A DNA stretch of 64,000 bases from Mesorhizobium muleiense (GCF_900099905.1 NZ_FNEE01000004.1:62001-126000), one strand, 5' to 3'. Shown: positions 36,567 through 46,290, numbered from the stretch's first letter. Numbers and translations are program-made. Notes: generated by a model not told the origin, from the letters alone.

Positions 36567-36746
36567 ATCTCGGGCTGGTTTCCGGGCTCTGGAGTGTCCT
36601 TGCGGACTCGTCGCGACACCTTCCCAGGCTTGTGGCCCAGTGGTCTCCCGTTGCGACTTGAACTCCACCACCGTTGCGGGGGCAGCGCCGGGTTCTGACC
36701 GGCTTCCCAATTCTCCGCTTCGTCGTCACCAAGCGGCACCTGAGAT
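36567..36746 (-). ncRNA. Cobalamin (B12) riboswitch
   Basis: The minus strand carries the consensus elements in order: P1 (ATCTC with GAGAT), GGTGCC, GGGAAGCCGGT...AACCCGGC, the invariant GCTGCCCCCGCAACGGT, GACCACTGGG, GCCTGGGAAGG and the closing AGCCCGGAAACCAGCCC. These are the conserved core of AdoCbl riboswitches including the B12 box. It ends 125 bases upstream of the Rieske oxygenase start and has no other gene to control. Confidence 0.93.
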
Positions 36747-36967
36747 GGCGTGATCTAATCATGCCGGCCGGCTGACTGCCGGCATGAAAGCGACATCGTA
36801 TCCATGCGGCGCGACACCGCCGGCGAAACCTGCAGGTTTATATCTGCAGGGCTGAAACCCCACTTTGTCGGCGGCCATTGTCGGCTGCCGTGACATCGAA
36901 TCCGACCCGCGGCGGAGACCAGGAAGGTTAACAGTTTACAAAAGTGACTATTAGCCGCTTCTAAAAT

Positions 36968-36995
36968 CGAACCGAACGGTTCGTTTCTGTTGACA
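36968..36995 (+). promoter_or_regulatory. Palindromic operator-like site with an adjacent TTGACA
   Basis: CGAACCG-AA-CGGTTCG (36968-36983) is a perfect 7-bp inverted repeat of TetR-operator style, followed by TTGACA at 36990-36995. No convincing -10 box stands 17 bases downstream. The stretch 36747-37265 holds no gene; 36940-37140 is clearly AT-richer than the rest of the window. Confidence 0.4.
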
Positions 36996-37265
36996 ATGCG
37001 TACAGCATGCTGTGAACGCAAATCCGCCAATCCGTCAAATCATGAATGGCTAATTTTGAATAAGATATTGAAAACGAACCATAAAACCATGGTAGTAGCA
37101 GCATCTGGTACAATTTCAAGGTGTAGATTCTTGGTCCACACGGAACAACTTCGTGATTGGAATCCGCCGAATGGCCTTCCCACATCGGGGCTGTCCGAAC
37201 GACGCGCGCATCCTCCCAAGACACGCCGCTAGACGGACTGAAGACGAAGATACTGGAGTACTAAA

Positions 37266-37472
37266 ATGAAAAAGATCGCTCTTGCTGCCGTCGCCGCTCT
37301 GGCCATCACCGGCAGCGCCTTTGCCGGCAGCGACCATTATGGGTCCAACGCCGCCAACCAGCCGGCCGTCGCGGTCGACAGCTCGTATACGGCCTCTGTC
37401 CAGACGCCGGCTCACGCTGAAAAGCAGCCCGTTGGCCAGGGCGCCGACCGCAACCTTTTCGGCAACAATTAA
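37266..37472 (+). CDS. DUF680 small secreted protein (copy 1)
   Basis: The 68-residue protein has a Sec-type signal peptide (MKKIALAAVAALAITGSAFA, cut after AFA) and the DUF680 pattern: AGSDHYGSN at the start of the mature part and DRNLFGNN at the end. The mature peptide is only about 48 residues, without cysteines. Role unknown; the family is known to me mainly from Mesorhizobium. GGAG lies 8 bases before the ATG. It is the first of three tandem paralogues. Confidence 0.85.
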   Translation: MKKIALAAVAALAITGSAFAGSDHYGSNAANQPAVAVDSSYTASVQTPAHAEKQPVGQGADRNLFGNN

Positions 37473-37539
37473 CAGCTGGTCCCAAACAGCAAAGTGGCGG
37501 TTCGCCGCTCGGGGTCTGAGGAACTCAGGAGTATTTGAA

Positions 37540-37764
37540 ATGAAGAAGCTCATTCTTGCCACCGCCGCCATTGTGGCCATCTCCGGCAGCGCTTTTGCCG
37601 GCAGCGACAACTTTGGATCGAACGGCGCCAACCAGCCGGCCGCTGCGGTCGACAGCAACTCGTACACGGCTTCGATTCGGAATTCGGCTTCGGCGCAGAA
37701 TCCGGTTCCGGCTGACGAGAAACCCGTCAACGGCAGCGACCGTAACCTGTTCGGCAACAACTAA
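37540..37764 (+). CDS. DUF680 small secreted protein (copy 2)
   Basis: The 74-residue paralogue has the signal MKKLILATAAIVAISGSAFA, then AGSDNFGSNGANQPAAAVDS and the C-terminal GSDRNLFGNN. It begins 67 bases after copy 1, with AGGAG before the ATG. The conserved termini and variable middle (SASAQNPVPADEKP) suggest the ends are the functional or structural parts. Confidence 0.85.
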   Translation: MKKLILATAAIVAISGSAFAGSDNFGSNGANQPAAAVDSNSYTASIRNSASAQNPVPADEKPVNGSDRNLFGNN

Positions 37765-37838
37765 CAGTTCGCTCCAACAGCGGCGGCGGCATTTGCCCGC
37801 CGGGCTGGCGGAACCAAGAAAATCCAGGAGTTTTGAAA

Positions 37839-38075
37839 ATGAAGAAGATCGTTCTTACCGCCGCCGCGCTTTTGATTGCTGCGGGCGGCGCTTTTGCCGG
37901 TAGCGACAACTTTGGCAGAACCGACATCAACAAGCAGGCGACCATCAACGTCGACAACACGCAGACTTCTTCGGTACGCAATACCGGCTCGCCGGTCTAC
38001 AAGCTGCTCAACTCGTCGGGCGACGTACAGAAGTCCGCCCCGCAGGGCAGCGACCGGAACCTGTTCGGCCGCTAG
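37839..38075 (+). CDS. DUF680 small secreted protein (copy 3)
   Basis: The 78-residue, most diverged copy has the signal MKKIVLTAAALLIAAGGAFA, then GSDNFGRTDINKQATINVDN and the C-terminal GSDRNLFGR. It begins 74 bases after copy 2, with CAGGAG before the ATG. Its stop overlaps the start of a palindromic repeat at 38075. Confidence 0.85.
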   Translation: MKKIVLTAAALLIAAGGAFAGSDNFGRTDINKQATINVDNTQTSSVRNTGSPVYKLLNSSGDVQKSAPQGSDRNLFGR

Positions 38076-38180
38076 CGCATCGGCCCGAAAATCGGTTCCG
38101 ATTCGCGGAAAGCACGATGCGCAGCGTTAAAGTGTTAGAGCGTACTTTTGTGCGTCCACTTGGACGCACGTCGCTCTAAC
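38075..38180. repeat. Rhizobial palindromic intergenic repeat, family D
   Basis: Nested hairpins: GCGCATCG (38075-38082) with CGATGCGC (38115-38122); GTTAGAGCG (38134-38142) with CGCTCTAAC (38172-38180); and an inner 9-bp stem GTGCGTCCA/TGGACGCAC (38150-38169). The CGGCCCGAAAATCGGTTCCG segment is one I recall as common in Mesorhizobium intergenic DNA. Confidence 0.75.
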
Positions 38181-38201
38181 AGCGACCGGAACGCACAAGA
38201 C

Positions 38202-38233
38202 CGGCGGGCTTTGCCCGCCGCTCTCGTTTTTGG
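38202..38233 (+). terminator. Terminator after the DUF680 cluster
   Basis: An 8-bp stem CGGCGGGC/GCCCGCCG with a TTT loop is followed by CTCTCGTTTTTGGG. It lies between the DUF680 genes and the convergent agl operon end. Confidence 0.6.
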
Positions 38234-38266
38234 GTCACCAAACATCCATCAGTTCGGCTGCTGCTC

Positions 38267-39379
<1,113 letters not shown>

Positions 39380-39404
39380 GGGTTCCCTCCAGTGAATTGC
39401 AAAT

Positions 39405-41069
39405 TCAGTCGATACGCCCGAACCAGGCGCCGTAGCCGCCGAGGCGGATAGAGCCGGCGTCAGTCTGTCCCGAAAACCCGTGCCCCGGCAAGGGCTGCAG
39501 CGAGCGTCCGCCGAGATTGACTTCGGCCGGTCGGCTGCCGAGATTGAAGGCGCAGACGATCTGCTCATTGCCCTCGCGGCGCGTGAAGGCGACCGTATCG
39601 CCCTGGCTTTCGATGAACTCGATCTCGCCCTTGGCCAGCGCCGGATACAGGCGGCGGAAAGCGAGAAAGCGCCGGTAGTGTTCGAGCAGCGAGTTGTCGT
39701 CGCCCTGCTGCACATCGACCGCCTGCGAAAGGTGCTTGGCAGGCACGGGCAGCCAGGGCTTTGCCGTGGAGAAGCCGCCATTGCCGTCGGCGCCATTCCA
39801 GACCATCGGCGTGCGGCAGCCGTCGCGGCCCTTGAATTCCGGCCAGAACCGGATGCCGTAGGGGTCCTGCAGATCCTCGAATTGCAATTCCGCTTCGCCA
39901 AGACCGAGTTCCTCGCCCTGGTAGATGCAGACCGAGCCGCGCAGCGACATCAGCAGCGCCGAGATCACCTTGAGATAAGCGGTCTGGTCGGCCTCGCCGG
40001 CCGCCCAGCGCGAGGCAGTGCGCATCACGTCGTGGTTGGAGAAGGCCCAACACGACCAGCCGTCGCTGGCGACCTCGCCAAAGGCTTCCAGCACCGAACG
40101 CACCTTTGCCGCGCTGATCTTTTCGGGCGCCAGGAAGTCGAATGAATAGCACATGTGCACGCGCTTGCTGCCGGCGGTATAGGCCGCCACCACCTCCAGT
40201 CCGCGCTGCGAATCGCCGACTTCGCCAACCGCCGCCGTCGCCGGATATTCGTCGAGCAGGGCGCGGAAGCGTTCGAGGAAGCCAAGGTTTTCGGGGCGGC
40301 TCTTGTCGTAGAGATGGTCCTGGTAGTTGTAGGGGTTGACGGAAGGAGCGGTCTGGTCGTTGCGCTGTTCGGGCGGCAGCGGCGGATTGTCCTCGAGGCC
40401 CTGGCTGTGGAAGTAGAAATTGATGGTGTCGAGGCGGAAACCGTCGACGCCGCGCTCCAGCCAGAAGCGGGTGACATCGAGCAGCGCGTCCTGGACTGCG
40501 CGGCTGTGGAAGTTGAGATCGGGCTGCTCGGCCAGGAAATTATGCAGGTAATATTGCTGGCGGCTGGTGTCCCACTGCCAGGCCGAACCGCCGAAGATCG
40601 ACAGCCAGTTGTTGGGTGGCGTGCCGTCGGGCCTGGCGTCGGCCCAGACATACCAGTCGGCCTTCGGATTGGTGCGGCTCGAGCGGCTTTCCTTGAACCA
40701 CGGATGGATGTCGGCGGTATGCGACAGCACCTCGTCGATCATCACCTTGAGCCCGAGCCTGTGCGCCTCGGCGGTCAGGGCGTCGAAATCGGCCAGCGTG
40801 CCGAACATCGGATCGACGTCGCAATAGTCGGACACGTCGTAGCCGAAATCCTTCATCGGCGACTTGAAGAACGGCGAGATCCAGATGGCATCGACGCCGA
40901 GCGCCGCGATATAGGGCAGCCTGCCGATGATGCCCCTGAGGTCGCCGATGCCGTCGCCGTTCGAGTCCTGATAGCTGCGCGGATAGATCTGGTAGATCAC
41001 GGCACCTCGCCACCAGTCGCGGTCGACGGCGAAGTCGGGACTCAACGTCGCTTTCACAGCGGATTGCAT
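39405..41069 (-). CDS. aglA: Alpha-glucosidase (GH13)
   Basis: The 554-residue cytosolic GH13 enzyme hydrolyses alpha-glucosides such as sucrose, maltose and trehalose. The family regions are present: DAIWISPFFKSPM, VMIDEVLSHTAD, GFRLDTINFYFH with the nucleophile Asp, AVGEVGD with the acid Glu, and FSNHDVMRT. It lies between aglG and aglK, as in Sinorhizobium. Confidence 0.93.
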   Translation of the reverse strand: MQSAVKATLSPDFAVDRDWWRGAVIYQIYPRSYQDSNGDGIGDLRGIIGRLPYIAALGVDAIWISPFFKSPMKDFGYDVSDYCDVDPMFGTLADFDALTAEAHRLGLKVMIDEVLSHTADIHPWFKESRSSRTNPKADWYVWADARPDGTPPNNWLSIFGGSAWQWDTSRQQYYLHNFLAEQPDLNFHSRAVQDALLDVTRFWLERGVDGFRLDTINFYFHSQGLEDNPPLPPEQRNDQTAPSVNPYNYQDHLYDKSRPENLGFLERFRALLDEYPATAAVGEVGDSQRGLEVVAAYTAGSKRVHMCYSFDFLAPEKISAAKVRSVLEAFGEVASDGWSCWAFSNHDVMRTASRWAAGEADQTAYLKVISALLMSLRGSVCIYQGEELGLGEAELQFEDLQDPYGIRFWPEFKGRDGCRTPMVWNGADGNGGFSTAKPWLPVPAKHLSQAVDVQQGDDNSLLEHYRRFLAFRRLYPALAKGEIEFIESQGDTVAFTRREGNEQIVCAFNLGSRPAEVNLGGRSLQPLPGHGFSGQTDAGSIRLGGYGAWFGRID

Positions 41070-41073
41070 GATC

Positions 41074-42228
41074 TCAGCCTCCCTTCACCGAGCCGGCGAG
41101 CAGCCCGCGGACGAAATAGCGCTGCAGCGAGAAGAACACGATCAGCGGCACGACAATGGTGATGAAGGCCGATGTCGTCAGGATCTCCCAGTCGCCGCCG
41201 CGCGAGCCGAGCAACGCGTTGAGCTTGGCGGTCAGCACGATCTGGTCGCCCTCGGTGCCGAGGAAAACCATCGCGACCAGCAGATCGTTCCACACCCACA
41301 GGAACTGGAAGATGGCGAAAGAGGCCAGCACCGGGAACGACAGCGGCAGCACGATCTTGACGAAGATCTCGAAATCGCTGGCACCGTCGATGCGCGCCGA
41401 TTCCATGATTTCTCGTGGCAGGCCGGCAATGTAGCTTCTCAAGAGATAGATGGCGAAGGGCAGGCCGAAGCCGGTATGCGCCAGCCAGATGCCGAGATAG
41501 GTTTTCGACGGCACGCCGAAGAAGCTGCCGACGCCGTTGTAAAGCTTCAGCAGCGGGATCAGCGACATCTGCAGCGGCACGACCAGGAGCCCGATGATCA
41601 CCGCGATGAGCAACGCCCGGCCGGGAAAGCGCATCCAGGCCAGCGCATAGGCCGCGAACGCCGCGATCAGGATCGGGATGACGGTCGCCGGAATGGTGAC
41701 GGTCAGCGAATTCATGAAGGAGCGGCCGATGCCTTCCGAAAACAGCACCGTATTGTAATTGTCGGTGGTGAATTTCGGCGGCGCCGACGAGGCGTAGTAG
41801 ACGCGCTGGCCACGCTCGCCCTCGAACGGCTTGGTCGAGGTCATGACGAAACTGCCGTCGGGGTTGAGCTGCAAGGTCTCGCCGTCGCCGAGATCGGCTG
41901 TGGTGCCGGCGGGATATTGCGTCGGCGCCGACGACTTGACGCCAAAGGCGCTGATGTCGCGGGCCGGATCATCGCCGAAGATGTTGCCCTCGAGGACGAA
42001 CTTGCCGTCCTTCTCGACTTGCGCCGAGGCGGGTGGCAGCCGCCCCGCTTCCGTCTGCGTGGAACTGGCGAACGAGTTCCACCAGCCCGAGGCGATGATC
42101 TGGTCCTTGTCGCGCAGCGACGAGACGAGAATGCCGAGCGTCGGGATCGTCCAGATCGCGACGAAGAGGAAGACCGCGATATGGACGCCGAAACGGCTGG
42201 CAAAGGACTTTCCGGTCGAGACGGCCAT
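41074..42228 (-). CDS. aglG: Alpha-glucoside ABC transporter permease
   Basis: The 384-residue inner-membrane permease has six membrane segments and the binding-protein-dependent transport motif ESARIDGASDFEIFVKIVLP (EAA loop). A large periplasmic insertion of about 130 residues (roughly 40-170) follows the first membrane segment, as is usual for AglG. It overlaps neighbours tightly: 1 base after aglF and 4 before aglA. Confidence 0.92.
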   Translation of the reverse strand: MAVSTGKSFASRFGVHIAVFLFVAIWTIPTLGILVSSLRDKDQIIASGWWNSFASSTQTEAGRLPPASAQVEKDGKFVLEGNIFGDDPARDISAFGVKSSAPTQYPAGTTADLGDGETLQLNPDGSFVMTSTKPFEGERGQRVYYASSAPPKFTTDNYNTVLFSEGIGRSFMNSLTVTIPATVIPILIAAFAAYALAWMRFPGRALLIAVIIGLLVVPLQMSLIPLLKLYNGVGSFFGVPSKTYLGIWLAHTGFGLPFAIYLLRSYIAGLPREIMESARIDGASDFEIFVKIVLPLSFPVLASFAIFQFLWVWNDLLVAMVFLGTEGDQIVLTAKLNALLGSRGGDWEILTTSAFITIVVPLIVFFSLQRYFVRGLLAGSVKGG

Positions 42229-42229
42229 C

Positions 42230-43243
42230 TCAATGTCCTCCCGTCTCTTTGTTGGCCTGGCGGATGTTCCAGATCATGATCGGAATGACCGCGATCATGA
42301 TGATGATGGCGATGGTGGCGCCACGGCCGAAATCGCCGCCGCCGCGGAACATCCAGTCGAACATCAGATTGGCCAGCACCTGGCTGTTCCATTGGCCGTT
42401 GGTCATCGTCAGCACGATGTCGAAAACCTTCAGCACCAGGATGGTGATGGTGGTCCAGACGACGGCGATCGTTCCCCAGATCTGCGGCACCATGATCTTC
42501 CAGAAGATCTGGAACGGATTGGCGCCGTCGATGACGGCCGCCTCCAGCGTCTCCTCGGGAATGCCCCGCAAGGCAGAGGACAGGATGACCATAGCAAAGC
42601 CGGTCTGGATCCAGATCAGGATGATCATCAGGAAGAAATTGTTCCAGAACGGCAGCGATATCCAGACCTGCGGCTGGCCGCCGAAATATTGGATGATGGC
42701 GTTGAGCAGGCCGATCTGCGTCTGGCCAGCACCGCGGTATTCGTAGATGAATTTCCAGATGACGCTGGCGCCGACGAACGAGATGGCCAGCGGCAGGAAG
42801 ATGAGGCTCTTGGCGATGGTGCCCCACCAGATCTTGTCGGTGAGGACGGCGATGATCAGCCCGAGGAAGGTGCAGGCGGCAGGCACGACCGCCAGCCAGA
42901 TGATGTTGTTGAGGATGGAGGTGCGGAATTCGCGGTCGCCGAACGCCCATTCATAGTTGGCGAAGCCGACGAAATTGGCGCCACCGCGATCGAGGAACGA
43001 CAGCCTGAGCGTCTCCACGACCGGGTAGATCAGGTAGATGGTGAGGATGATCATGGCCGGGCCGACGAACAGCCACGGCCGGATCATCCCCTGCCGGCGC
43101 AGATTGTCGATGGCCGCCGCACCTGCAACGCCGCGCGACGGGAAGATGATGTCCACCAGCTTGTTGGCGCCCCAGAAATAGGCGACGCAGCCGCCGACGC
43201 CGACGACGATGACGAATATGGCCGAGAAAATCTGAGCCGCCAC
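42230..43243 (-). CDS. aglF: Alpha-glucoside ABC transporter permease
   Basis: The 337-residue MalF-like permease has about eight membrane segments and the EAA-type loop LEAAVIDGANPFQIFWKIMVP. It forms the channel with AglG. The stem-loop at 43417-43443 separates it from aglE and probably lowers its expression relative to the binding protein. Confidence 0.92.
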   Translation of the reverse strand: MAAQIFSAIFVIVVGVGGCVAYFWGANKLVDIIFPSRGVAGAAAIDNLRRQGMIRPWLFVGPAMIILTIYLIYPVVETLRLSFLDRGGANFVGFANYEWAFGDREFRTSILNNIIWLAVVPAACTFLGLIIAVLTDKIWWGTIAKSLIFLPLAISFVGASVIWKFIYEYRGAGQTQIGLLNAIIQYFGGQPQVWISLPFWNNFFLMIILIWIQTGFAMVILSSALRGIPEETLEAAVIDGANPFQIFWKIMVPQIWGTIAVVWTTITILVLKVFDIVLTMTNGQWNSQVLANLMFDWMFRGGGDFGRGATIAIIIMIAVIPIMIWNIRQANKETGGH

Positions 43244-43416
43244 GGGTCCCTCCCTCTGCGCATGATCCGCCAGTCGGGAATGACTTTGGCGATGCGATCA
43301 CAGGCCGATTCAGTTATTTGGAACGCGATCGGGTGCAAGGCAGGGTTTTGCACTTGCTGGTCGCGCGTCATGCCGGAATGTGCTCATAAAAATTGCTGCT
43401 GTGCGGGCCGCCGGTC

Positions 43417-43443
43417 GGATCCGGGCCACCGAGGCCCGGATCC
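43417..43443 (-). promoter_or_regulatory. Perfect 11-bp hairpin between aglE and aglF
   Basis: GGATCCGGGCC (43417-43427) and GGCCCGGATCC (43433-43443) form a perfect stem with a 5-base loop in the 230-base aglE-aglF gap. No T-run follows. Similar hairpins after binding-protein genes protect the upstream mRNA and reduce permease expression. Confidence 0.65.
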
Positions 43444-43473
43444 ATGCAGGATCGCACGTTCAGCCGGGACCGC

Positions 43474-44829
43474 CTACTTGATCGCGTCCCAGCTCTTCTG
43501 GATGTCGGTGGCGACATCCTGGGCGGACTTGCCGCCGACGAGATCGATCATGCCGGTCCAGAAGGCGCCGGCGCCGATCTTGCCCGGCATCAGGTCGGAC
43601 CCGTCGAAGCGGAAGGTCGAGGCCTCGGCGAGGATTTCGCCCTGCTTCTTCAGCGCGTCGCTGGCATAGGCGTCCTTGTTGACCGACTTGAACGGCGTCA
43701 CGAAGCCGCCCTGGGCCATCCAGATCTCATGGGCGAGCGGCATCTTCAGGAATTCGATGAACGCGCGGGCACTCTTGCTATCCTTGGTGATCATGGCCAG
43801 CGTGCCGGCGCCGAGAACCGGGGTGCCGAGGTCGGGCTTGGCAGCGTACGCTGGGAAGTAGAAGAAGTCGGCGTCCTGGCCGATCTCGGTGCCTTCCGGG
43901 AAGAAGGTTGGGATGAACGACGCCTGATGGTGCAAATAGCATTTCGGCGGCACCGAGAACAGGCCTTTCGGGCTATCGCGAAAATCGGTCGCCGCCACCG
44001 CCTTGGCGCCGCCGTCGACCATCTTGTCGTCGGTCGCGATCTTGCCGAAAATGTCGATGGCGTTGACCACCGCGGGGTCGTTGAACGGAATCTCGTTCTT
44101 CACCCACTTGTCGTAGGTCTCGGGCGTCTGGGTGCGCAGCATGATGTCCTCGACCCAGTCGGTCGCCGGCCAGCCGGTGGCGCCGCCCGAACCGAGCCCG
44201 ATGCACCATGGCGTGCCCCCGTCGGCGATGATCTGCTTTTCGAGCTCGGCGAGCTCTTCCTGCGTCTTCGGCACCTCGTAGTCGGCTTCCTCGAAATTGT
44301 CCGGCGAGTACCAGACCAGCGATTTCACGTCGGCCTTGTAGGGAAAGGCGAAAAAGCCCGGCTTGCCATCCTTGTCCTTGAAGGTGCCGAGATCGACCCA
44401 TGACTGGCCGGCGCCGTAATTGTCCTTGATCCAGTTGGCGGTGTCGTCGCCGAGCGGCGTCAGCAGGCCCTTGGACGCCAGATCCTGGATCAGGCCCGGC
44501 TGCGGCAGCACGGCGATGTTGGGCGGGCTGCCGGCCTGCGTGTCGATGACGATCTGCTGTTCGTAATTTTCCGACGAGGAGTATTTGACCTCGGCGCCGG
44601 TGGCTTCCGAGAAATAGTCGAGAACGGTGCGGATGAGGCCCTCGTCCTCGCCGCGCCATGGCCCGAAGATCGACAGCGTCTCGCCCTTGAGGTCGACTTT
44701 CTTGAGCTCTTCGTAATTCGCCCAGTTGAAGCGGGGGTCTTCGCCCGGCTTGAACTTCAGTTCGGCTTGCGCCGGTGCGCCCAGGGCGAGCGCGACAAAG
44801 GCGGCGCTCAGCAGAAGCATTTTCCTCAT
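43474..44829 (-). CDS. aglE: Alpha-glucoside-binding periplasmic protein
   Basis: The 451-residue solute-binding protein (extracellular binding protein family 1) has a Sec signal peptide (MRKMLLLSAAFVALALGAPA, cut near AQA) and the family fold with TLSIFGPWRGEDEG and AGTLAMITKDSKSARAFIEF. It delivers alpha-glucosides to AglFG. GGGAGGG precedes the ATG at 44829; the open frame further upstream is ignored. First gene of the operon. Confidence 0.93.
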   Translation of the reverse strand: MRKMLLLSAAFVALALGAPAQAELKFKPGEDPRFNWANYEELKKVDLKGETLSIFGPWRGEDEGLIRTVLDYFSEATGAEVKYSSSENYEQQIVIDTQAGSPPNIAVLPQPGLIQDLASKGLLTPLGDDTANWIKDNYGAGQSWVDLGTFKDKDGKPGFFAFPYKADVKSLVWYSPDNFEEADYEVPKTQEELAELEKQIIADGGTPWCIGLGSGGATGWPATDWVEDIMLRTQTPETYDKWVKNEIPFNDPAVVNAIDIFGKIATDDKMVDGGAKAVAATDFRDSPKGLFSVPPKCYLHHQASFIPTFFPEGTEIGQDADFFYFPAYAAKPDLGTPVLGAGTLAMITKDSKSARAFIEFLKMPLAHEIWMAQGGFVTPFKSVNKDAYASDALKKQGEILAEASTFRFDGSDLMPGKIGAGAFWTGMIDLVGGKSAQDVATDIQKSWDAIK

Positions 44830-44940
44830 TGGTATTCCCTCCCAGTGGTGCCAGACACCGGACGGAACCTCCATTCCGTCCGCCGACGCAGCAGGACTGT
44901 GACTCACTCGGAAGGGAACCGCAACCTTTCGAAGAGTCTT

Positions 44941-44954
44941 CCAAAGCGCTTTGG
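44941..44954. promoter_or_regulatory. AglR operator upstream of aglE
   Basis: CCAAAGCGCTTTGG is a perfect 14-bp palindrome of LacI-family type, in the aglE-aglR gap, 112 bases upstream of the aglE start. The core AAAGCGCTTT recurs at 45163-45172. Confidence 0.8.
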
Positions 44955-45162
44955 TCTTTGCAATCACGCCACTGAATTAATCAGAAGTCAAGAGGCTGGT
45001 TAACTAATCGATTTAATGTCACGGCCGCAAGCGCAAACAAAGTGCGCTGCAGCACCATTTTGGGCGCTGCAACAGCAAATTTTGCTTCAAACCGGTTAGA
45101 AAGGGTGCTTATGTTCTTCGCATCGGTAGCGCTTGCCGCCGTGGCGCGGGCGACCCATAGTT

Positions 45163-45172
45163 AAAGCGCTTT
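45163..45172. promoter_or_regulatory. AglR operator upstream of aglR (autoregulation)
   Basis: The 10-bp palindrome AAAGCGCTTT lies 18 bases before the aglR start, where bound repressor would block transcription of aglR itself. The 361-base gap 44830-45190 otherwise holds only promoter sequence; I found no gene in it. Confidence 0.75.
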
Positions 45173-45190
45173 GAGGCTTGGAGGCCTCCG

Positions 45191-46213
45191 GTGAACCTCA
45201 AACAGCTTTCCCACATGCTGGCGCTTTCGCAGACGACGGTAAGCCGCGCGCTGAACGGCTACCCGGAAGTCAACGAGGAAACGCGCCGGCGGGTGATCGA
45301 CGCCGCCAAGCGCCACGGCTATCGCCCCAACCCGAGCGCGCGTCGGCTGGCTACCGGCAAGACCGGGATGATCGGTTATGTCTTGCCGACCGGGGCGGCC
45401 GTCGACATCGACCCGCATTTCGTCGAATTCCTCTCCGGTCTCGGCGACTACGCCCGTTCGCACGAACTCGACCTGGTGCTGTCCCCCGCCGATGCCGACG
45501 ATCAGGAGACGACCTATCGGCGCATCGTCGCCAACCGGCAGGTCGACGCCGTCTACATCTCCTCGCCGAGGCCGGCCGACCGGCGGGTGGCGCTGGTCAG
45601 CACGCTCGGCATCCCCTTTATCGTCCATGGCCGCAGTGAAGGGCTCGATTTCGATTACCCTTTCACCGACATCGACAATGAGGGCGCCTTCCACGAGGCG
45701 GCACGGTTGCTCGTCCAACTTGGTCACCGGCGGCTGGCGCTGATCAACGGCGACGGCCGCGAGACCTTCGCCATTCACCGCGAGCGTGGTGTGCGCCGGG
45801 CGCTGGCGGCAAGCGGTCTGGCGCTTGGCGAAGGCGATGTCTGTTCCCTCGCCATGACCGAGGAGAACGGCTACCGCGCCGCCAGGCGCTTACTTGAGCA
45901 AAGCGATGCGCCGACCGCGATCGCCTGCTCCAGCCTGATCATGGCGCTCGGCGTCGTGCGCGCGGTGCGCGATCTCGGCCTGACCATTCCGGGCGACCTG
46001 TCGCTGATCGCCCACGACGACGTCTTCCCCTGGCTGAAGCCGGAGAATTTTTCGGTGCCGTTGTCGACGACGCGTTCGTCGATCCGCCTGGCCGGCGCTC
46101 GTATCGCCGAGCGGCTGGCGGCGCGGATTTCGGGGTTGGAGGAGGGCGCCCGCGGCGAAGTCTGGCCGGTCGACCTGGTCATCAGGGGATCGGTCGCCGG
46201 CGCACCGCCGTAA
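45191..46213 (+). CDS. aglR: LacI-family repressor of the alpha-glucoside operon
   Basis: The 340-residue repressor has a LacI-type HTH at the N-terminus (LALSQTTVSRALNGYPEVNE, residues 11-30, and hinge GYRPNPSARRLATG), then a sugar-binding domain. The start is GTG at 45191, with GGAGG 7 bases before it (inside the palindrome GGAGGCCTCC). It is divergent from aglE, and two matching operators lie in the shared gap. Confidence 0.93.
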   Translation: MNLKQLSHMLALSQTTVSRALNGYPEVNEETRRRVIDAAKRHGYRPNPSARRLATGKTGMIGYVLPTGAAVDIDPHFVEFLSGLGDYARSHELDLVLSPADADDQETTYRRIVANRQVDAVYISSPRPADRRVALVSTLGIPFIVHGRSEGLDFDYPFTDIDNEGAFHEAARLLVQLGHRRLALINGDGRETFAIHRERGVRRALAASGLALGEGDVCSLAMTEENGYRAARRLLEQSDAPTAIACSSLIMALGVVRAVRDLGLTIPGDLSLIAHDDVFPWLKPENFSVPLSTTRSSIRLAGARIAERLAARISGLEEGARGEVWPVDLVIRGSVAGAPP

Positions 46214-46256
46214 GGGTAAAATGTTGGCGGGGCCGGGAAATGCGACATCGCGGTTC

Positions 46257-46290
46257 GCCCCCCTCTGTCCTGCCGGACAAAGGGGGGTGC
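46257..46290. repeat. Partial RIME-like repeat, family B (copy 2), terminator-like
   Basis: CCCCCCTCTGTCC and GGACAAAGGGGGG fold into a hairpin with a TGCC loop. The sequence matches the outer half-arm of the element at 15846-16001. It lies between the convergent aglR and subtilase genes and may terminate both. Confidence 0.65.
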
